A stretch of 64,000 nucleotides of DNA from Dolichospermum flos-aquae CCAP 1403/13F (lineage in GTDB: Bacteria > Cyanobacteriota > Cyanobacteriia > Cyanobacteriales > Nostocaceae): the NCBI RefSeq assembly GCF_012516395.1, contig NZ_CP051206.1, positions 4,841,334-4,905,333 of the forward strand, in the 5' to 3' direction. Under the pieces are notes generated by a model that had not been told where the DNA came from, did no database searches, and saw only the letters and a list, made by a program, of their open reading frames with translations. Below are positions 61,351 to 64,000 of the stretch, one piece after another. Every line of letters starts with the position of its first letter. Within the stretch, counting starts at the first letter, position 1. A program made the translations under genes and the position numbers.

Positions 61351-62656
61351 TCATGTTATGGTAGGTAGCAACGGCAGAAGGTGAAATCCGATTTAAATAG
61401 CGGAAAATCCAATATTTAAAAATCGTATCTAAAATTACGGGAAATGTGGCAATAAATAAGAAAATAAAATCTCGATTGGCTGGTAATCCCCAATGCCGTG
61501 ATATTCCTTCTAAGAGAACTTCCCAACCGTGAGGAGAGTGAAAGCCGACAAAAACATCGGTAAATAAAATGATAATAAATGCTTTAGCACTATCGCTTAA
61601 ACCATAGACTACATTATCGAAGAAATCTTTTAATACAGCGATATCAGATTTGCTAACAAGTAATAAGATAGTGAAAGTAATTACCGCGAAAATATCAGCA
61701 AATACATTTTTAATGGCATTATCACTTTCTTTGCGAAATTCCTTTTTTACTTCCTCTGCTTTTTCCTTCATTTTTGTTTCTAATTCTTCAGCCCCAAGCG
61801 CAGGTGCATTACTAATTAAGGCTTCAAATTTGATTCTTTCTTCAAACCTTTGTAATGCTAATAATCCTTCTTCTTCCATTTCTCCATTTAAGAAAACTTC
61901 TACTGTTTTCTCATTTCGGAAATGTTCTACCAATGGACCAACAATTAAAGCTTTGGATAATTGATGAGTCAGAAGAGGAACGATAATAAGTAGCAGTATA
62001 AACCGAATTGAGATAATACTTCTTTGTTGGGCTTTACGAAAATTCTTAACTACATTTTGTTCAGATTCTGGATCTAATTCTACTTGTAGCCGCGTAATTG
62101 TGCTTAAAATTGAACGAGGTAAAATACCTGTAGTATTGGCTTTTCCTCTAGATATATTTTGGCTAACTTTCCGTGATGTTTTTGGTGTAAATTGTGGAGA
62201 ATTAACTAAATCTGTGGGGGGTTCAACAGGTTGAGGATGGGAATTTCTATAATTTGTATCTATATCATTATTAGTGTATTTAGATGTAATTTGATCAATG
62301 AATTCTAGTTTCTCTAAAATTGATGCTGGGCTAGAATATTCTATCCCCACTTTCATAGCAGCTTTTTGTTTGGATTCATTCGCAAACCACCGACTGGCTT
62401 TGAATTCCGTCAGCCGCATTTGTACAGTTTTTAATAACTTTTGCAAATCTCCTTGAAAATAATCCATGACGCTGGTGCTGTGCATGGTAAATTCGGAGTC
62501 TATTTTGTTACCATTGAAGTGTTTATCTTCAATTTCCTTAATTTGTATAGCCGCTTGATAAGCTGTATCTAAAGAACGTTCTGGTGTCAGTAGATACCAT
62601 CTGTAAGCAGCTAGTAAAAAGGGGTATATTTTTTGGCTAAACACGGTATTTTTCAT
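61343..62656 (-). CDS. pxcA: Proton extrusion protein PxcA (CemA family)
   Basis: 437 residues. A long soluble N-terminal region (1-210) is followed by membrane segments at about 216-236, 318-338, 352-372 and 398-418. Ending segments (HSPHGWEVLLEGISRHWGLP, FPVILDTIFKYWIFRYLNRI) are diagnostic of CemA/PxcA, needed for light-dependent proton extrusion. It overlaps mltA by 8 bp at its 3' end. Confidence 0.95.
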   Translation of the reverse strand: MKNTVFSQKIYPFLLAAYRWYLLTPERSLDTAYQAAIQIKEIEDKHFNGNKIDSEFTMHSTSVMDYFQGDLQKLLKTVQMRLTEFKASRWFANESKQKAAMKVGIEYSSPASILEKLEFIDQITSKYTNNDIDTNYRNSHPQPVEPPTDLVNSPQFTPKTSRKVSQNISRGKANTTGILPRSILSTITRLQVELDPESEQNVVKNFRKAQQRSIISIRFILLLIIVPLLTHQLSKALIVGPLVEHFRNEKTVEVFLNGEMEEEGLLALQRFEERIKFEALISNAPALGAEELETKMKEKAEEVKKEFRKESDNAIKNVFADIFAVITFTILLLVSKSDIAVLKDFFDNVVYGLSDSAKAFIIILFTDVFVGFHSPHGWEVLLEGISRHWGLPANRDFIFLFIATFPVILDTIFKYWIFRYLNRISPSAVATYHNMNE

Positions 62657-62714
62657 CGAGACAATTATTTGGCATTATTTACTAAATTCTTAAACTTAAG
62701 TTAACGCAAAAAGA

Positions 62715-64000
62715 ATGATTTCTGATTCCCTTTGGATTTTTGGTACTAGTCGTAGTGGTAAAACTACTCGCTTGGTAAACCAGTTTAGTGCTTGGTTGCA
62801 AATTGATAGTCAAGTACCTGATTTATTTTATAATAAAAATATTCACAATTCCCAACCTCAACCTATAGATTCAAAGGTGAATTTACACCAAAAAGAACTA
62901 GGTATTTTATTGTTAGCTGCTAATGATGATAACCGCAGGGAATTAGCTGATAGAGTTACCACTTTAACATTAGGAAAATATCCTATTCGCGTTAAAACAG
63001 CTTTGGGTTTTTTCCAAGATGAGGTGATTTTATTTTGGCCGTTACTAATTGATTTGTTGTCAATTAAAGCTCAATTTCCCGTCAGATTACGCCCAGAAAC
63101 GGAACAAGAATTGGCGACAAAACTCTGGAGTTGTCAGCTAGATTCAGAGGTTTTGCGGCGTGTAGGGATGAATGAAAATCGTTTGGTCAGACGTATCCTG
63201 GATTTATGGCAATTAGCAGCTTATAGCGGTGTACCCTGTGAAGACATTCCTAAAATATTGCACAGTGGTTTAGAAGATAGTTCTATCAATTTAGAACCAC
63301 AGTTTTTGGGTTCTTTACTACTAAATTGGCGGAATTGGTGTTTAGAACGGGGGTTATTGACTTATGCGCTAATTACTGAACTGTATCACCAAAAATTATT
63401 AACTAATAGTAGCTATCAGGAACATCTAAAACAACGCTATCAGGGCATCATAGCAGATGATGTAGATGATTATCCGGCGATCGCTGCTAACTTATTTGAA
63501 TTTTTATTAGATGCTGGGGCTGTGGGCGCGTTTAGCTACAATTCCCATGGGAAGGTACGCTGGGGTTTAGGTGCAGATCCTGAGTATTTAGCCAGATTAT
63601 CTGCCCGTTGTCAAGTAGAAAATTTAACCTCACAACCTAAGAATAGTTTGGGTTATTCTCTCACCAGTCAAATGGTAGAATTGGTAACACAGCCCATGAC
63701 AATGTTACGTTTACCAAGTTATGTCCAGCCTATTCAAACCACTTCCCGCGCCCAGCTATTACGCCAAACAGCCGAGATGATTATTGATGGGGTTAAATCC
63801 GGGGAAGTGGCGGCGGATGAAGTAGCGATTATTGCACCGGGTTTAGATGCGATCGCTCGTTATACCTTGGTAGAAATATTAACTAAACAAAATATCGAAG
63901 TTGCATCTCTCAACGAACAACGCCCTTTAATCAGTTCCTCGGTAGTCAGAGCATTACTTACCCTCATGGCTCTAGTTTACCCCGGTTTAGGACGGTTAGT
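62715..64000 (+). CDS. ATP-dependent helicase/recombinase-like protein, N-terminal part (runs off the window)
   Basis: 429 codons are visible from the ATG at 62715; the 3' end is outside. A P-loop at the very N-terminus (WIFGTSRSGKTTRLVNQF) and the large helical region that follows (LAANDDNRRELADRVTTLTL, EVAADEVAIIAPGLDAIARY) fit UvrD/AddB-like proteins common in cyanobacteria and labelled recombinase or UvrD-like. No signal peptide. Divergent from pxcA with 58 bp between starts. Confidence 0.7.
   Translation, partial: MISDSLWIFGTSRSGKTTRLVNQFSAWLQIDSQVPDLFYNKNIHNSQPQPIDSKVNLHQKELGILLLAANDDNRRELADRVTTLTLGKYPIRVKTALGFFQDEVILFWPLLIDLLSIKAQFPVRLRPETEQELATKLWSCQLDSEVLRRVGMNENRLVRRILDLWQLAAYSGVPCEDIPKILHSGLEDSSINLEPQFLGSLLLNWRNWCLERGLLTYALITELYHQKLLTNSSYQEHLKQRYQGIIADDVDDYPAIAANLFEFLLDAGAVGAFSYNSHGKVRWGLGADPEYLARLSARCQVENLTSQPKNSLGYSLTSQMVELVTQPMTMLRLPSYVQPIQTTSRAQLLRQTAEMIIDGVKSGEVAADEVAIIAPGLDAIARYTLVEILTKQNIEVASLNEQRPLISSSVVRALLTLMALVYPGLGRL

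Overview
The window is a stretch of cyanobacterial chromosome. Evidence: psbA (D1), psaM, plastocyanin, the proton-extrusion protein PxcA, a GUN4 domain, CofG, a cyanobacterial UbiD and frequent HIP1 octamers (GCGATCGC). The low GC content, heptamer short tandem repeats, many small palindromic dispersed repeats and an HpsJ-like gene point to a filamentous heterocyst-forming type (order Nostocales). Genus is not resolved. No tRNA, rRNA or CRISPR array was seen.

Layout. 1-6.5 kb: 5' part of a Tat-exported multicopper oxidase, a Uma2 nuclease-like gene bracketed by inverted repeats, a gene tail cut by a miniature element, an atypical metal-binding lipoprotein with a small CxCxxC exported protein, murT, a thioredoxin-like gene and petE. 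6.6-18.4 kb: mostly housekeeping genes (ubiD, RNase D-like, RRM protein, psbA, cofG, hpsJ-like, MAPEG, yajQ). 18.4-19.2 kb: scar of an IS200/IS605-type element beside a GST fragment. 19.5-25.5 kb: TPR protein, psaM, FGGY kinase behind a 12-unit tandem repeat, a two-domain lipoprotein and a broken NTPase/WD40 locus. 25.5-34 kb: EndoU-like secreted protein, J-domain protein, hpnJ/hpnK joined by a deletion, a squalene/phytoene synthase-like gene, a deleted kinase-GUN4 gene in a repeat-rich zone, and a DUF697-type GTPase. 34.3-39.1 kb: arsenic cluster pstS-gapdh-arsJ-acr3. 39-50 kb: NIF3, MBL hydrolase, GerMN lipoprotein, small membrane proteins, ureEFG and a subtilase. 50-64 kb: three unassigned small genes, leuC-leuD, EVE protein, a second GTPase, a run of conserved unknowns, an ArsA/GET3 ATPase, a second Uma2, mltA, pxcA and the start of a helicase-like gene.

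How the genes work together. The clearest functional unit is the arsenic cluster. GAPDH makes the unstable 1-arseno-3-phosphoglycerate, ArsJ exports it and Acr3 exports arsenite; the PstS-like protein encoded 15 bp upstream of the GAPDH gene is likely to bind the oxyanion. ureE-ureF-ureG form an overlapping urease-maturation operon, leuC-leuD the isopropylmalate isomerase, and mltA-pxcA overlap by 8 bp.

The most distinctive trait is genome fluidity. There are at least seven families of short palindromic or inverted repeats: a 33-35 bp hairpin in six copies, a 126-bp MITE in two, a 73-bp MITE in three, a 42-bp inverted-repeat family with eight half-sites, a 35-bp pair, a 32-bp pair and a repeat carrying a 23-nt insertion. 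Several genes are visibly damaged: the Asp/Tyr-rich tail, GST, NTPase-WD40, hpnJ, hpnK and the kinase-GUN4 gene.
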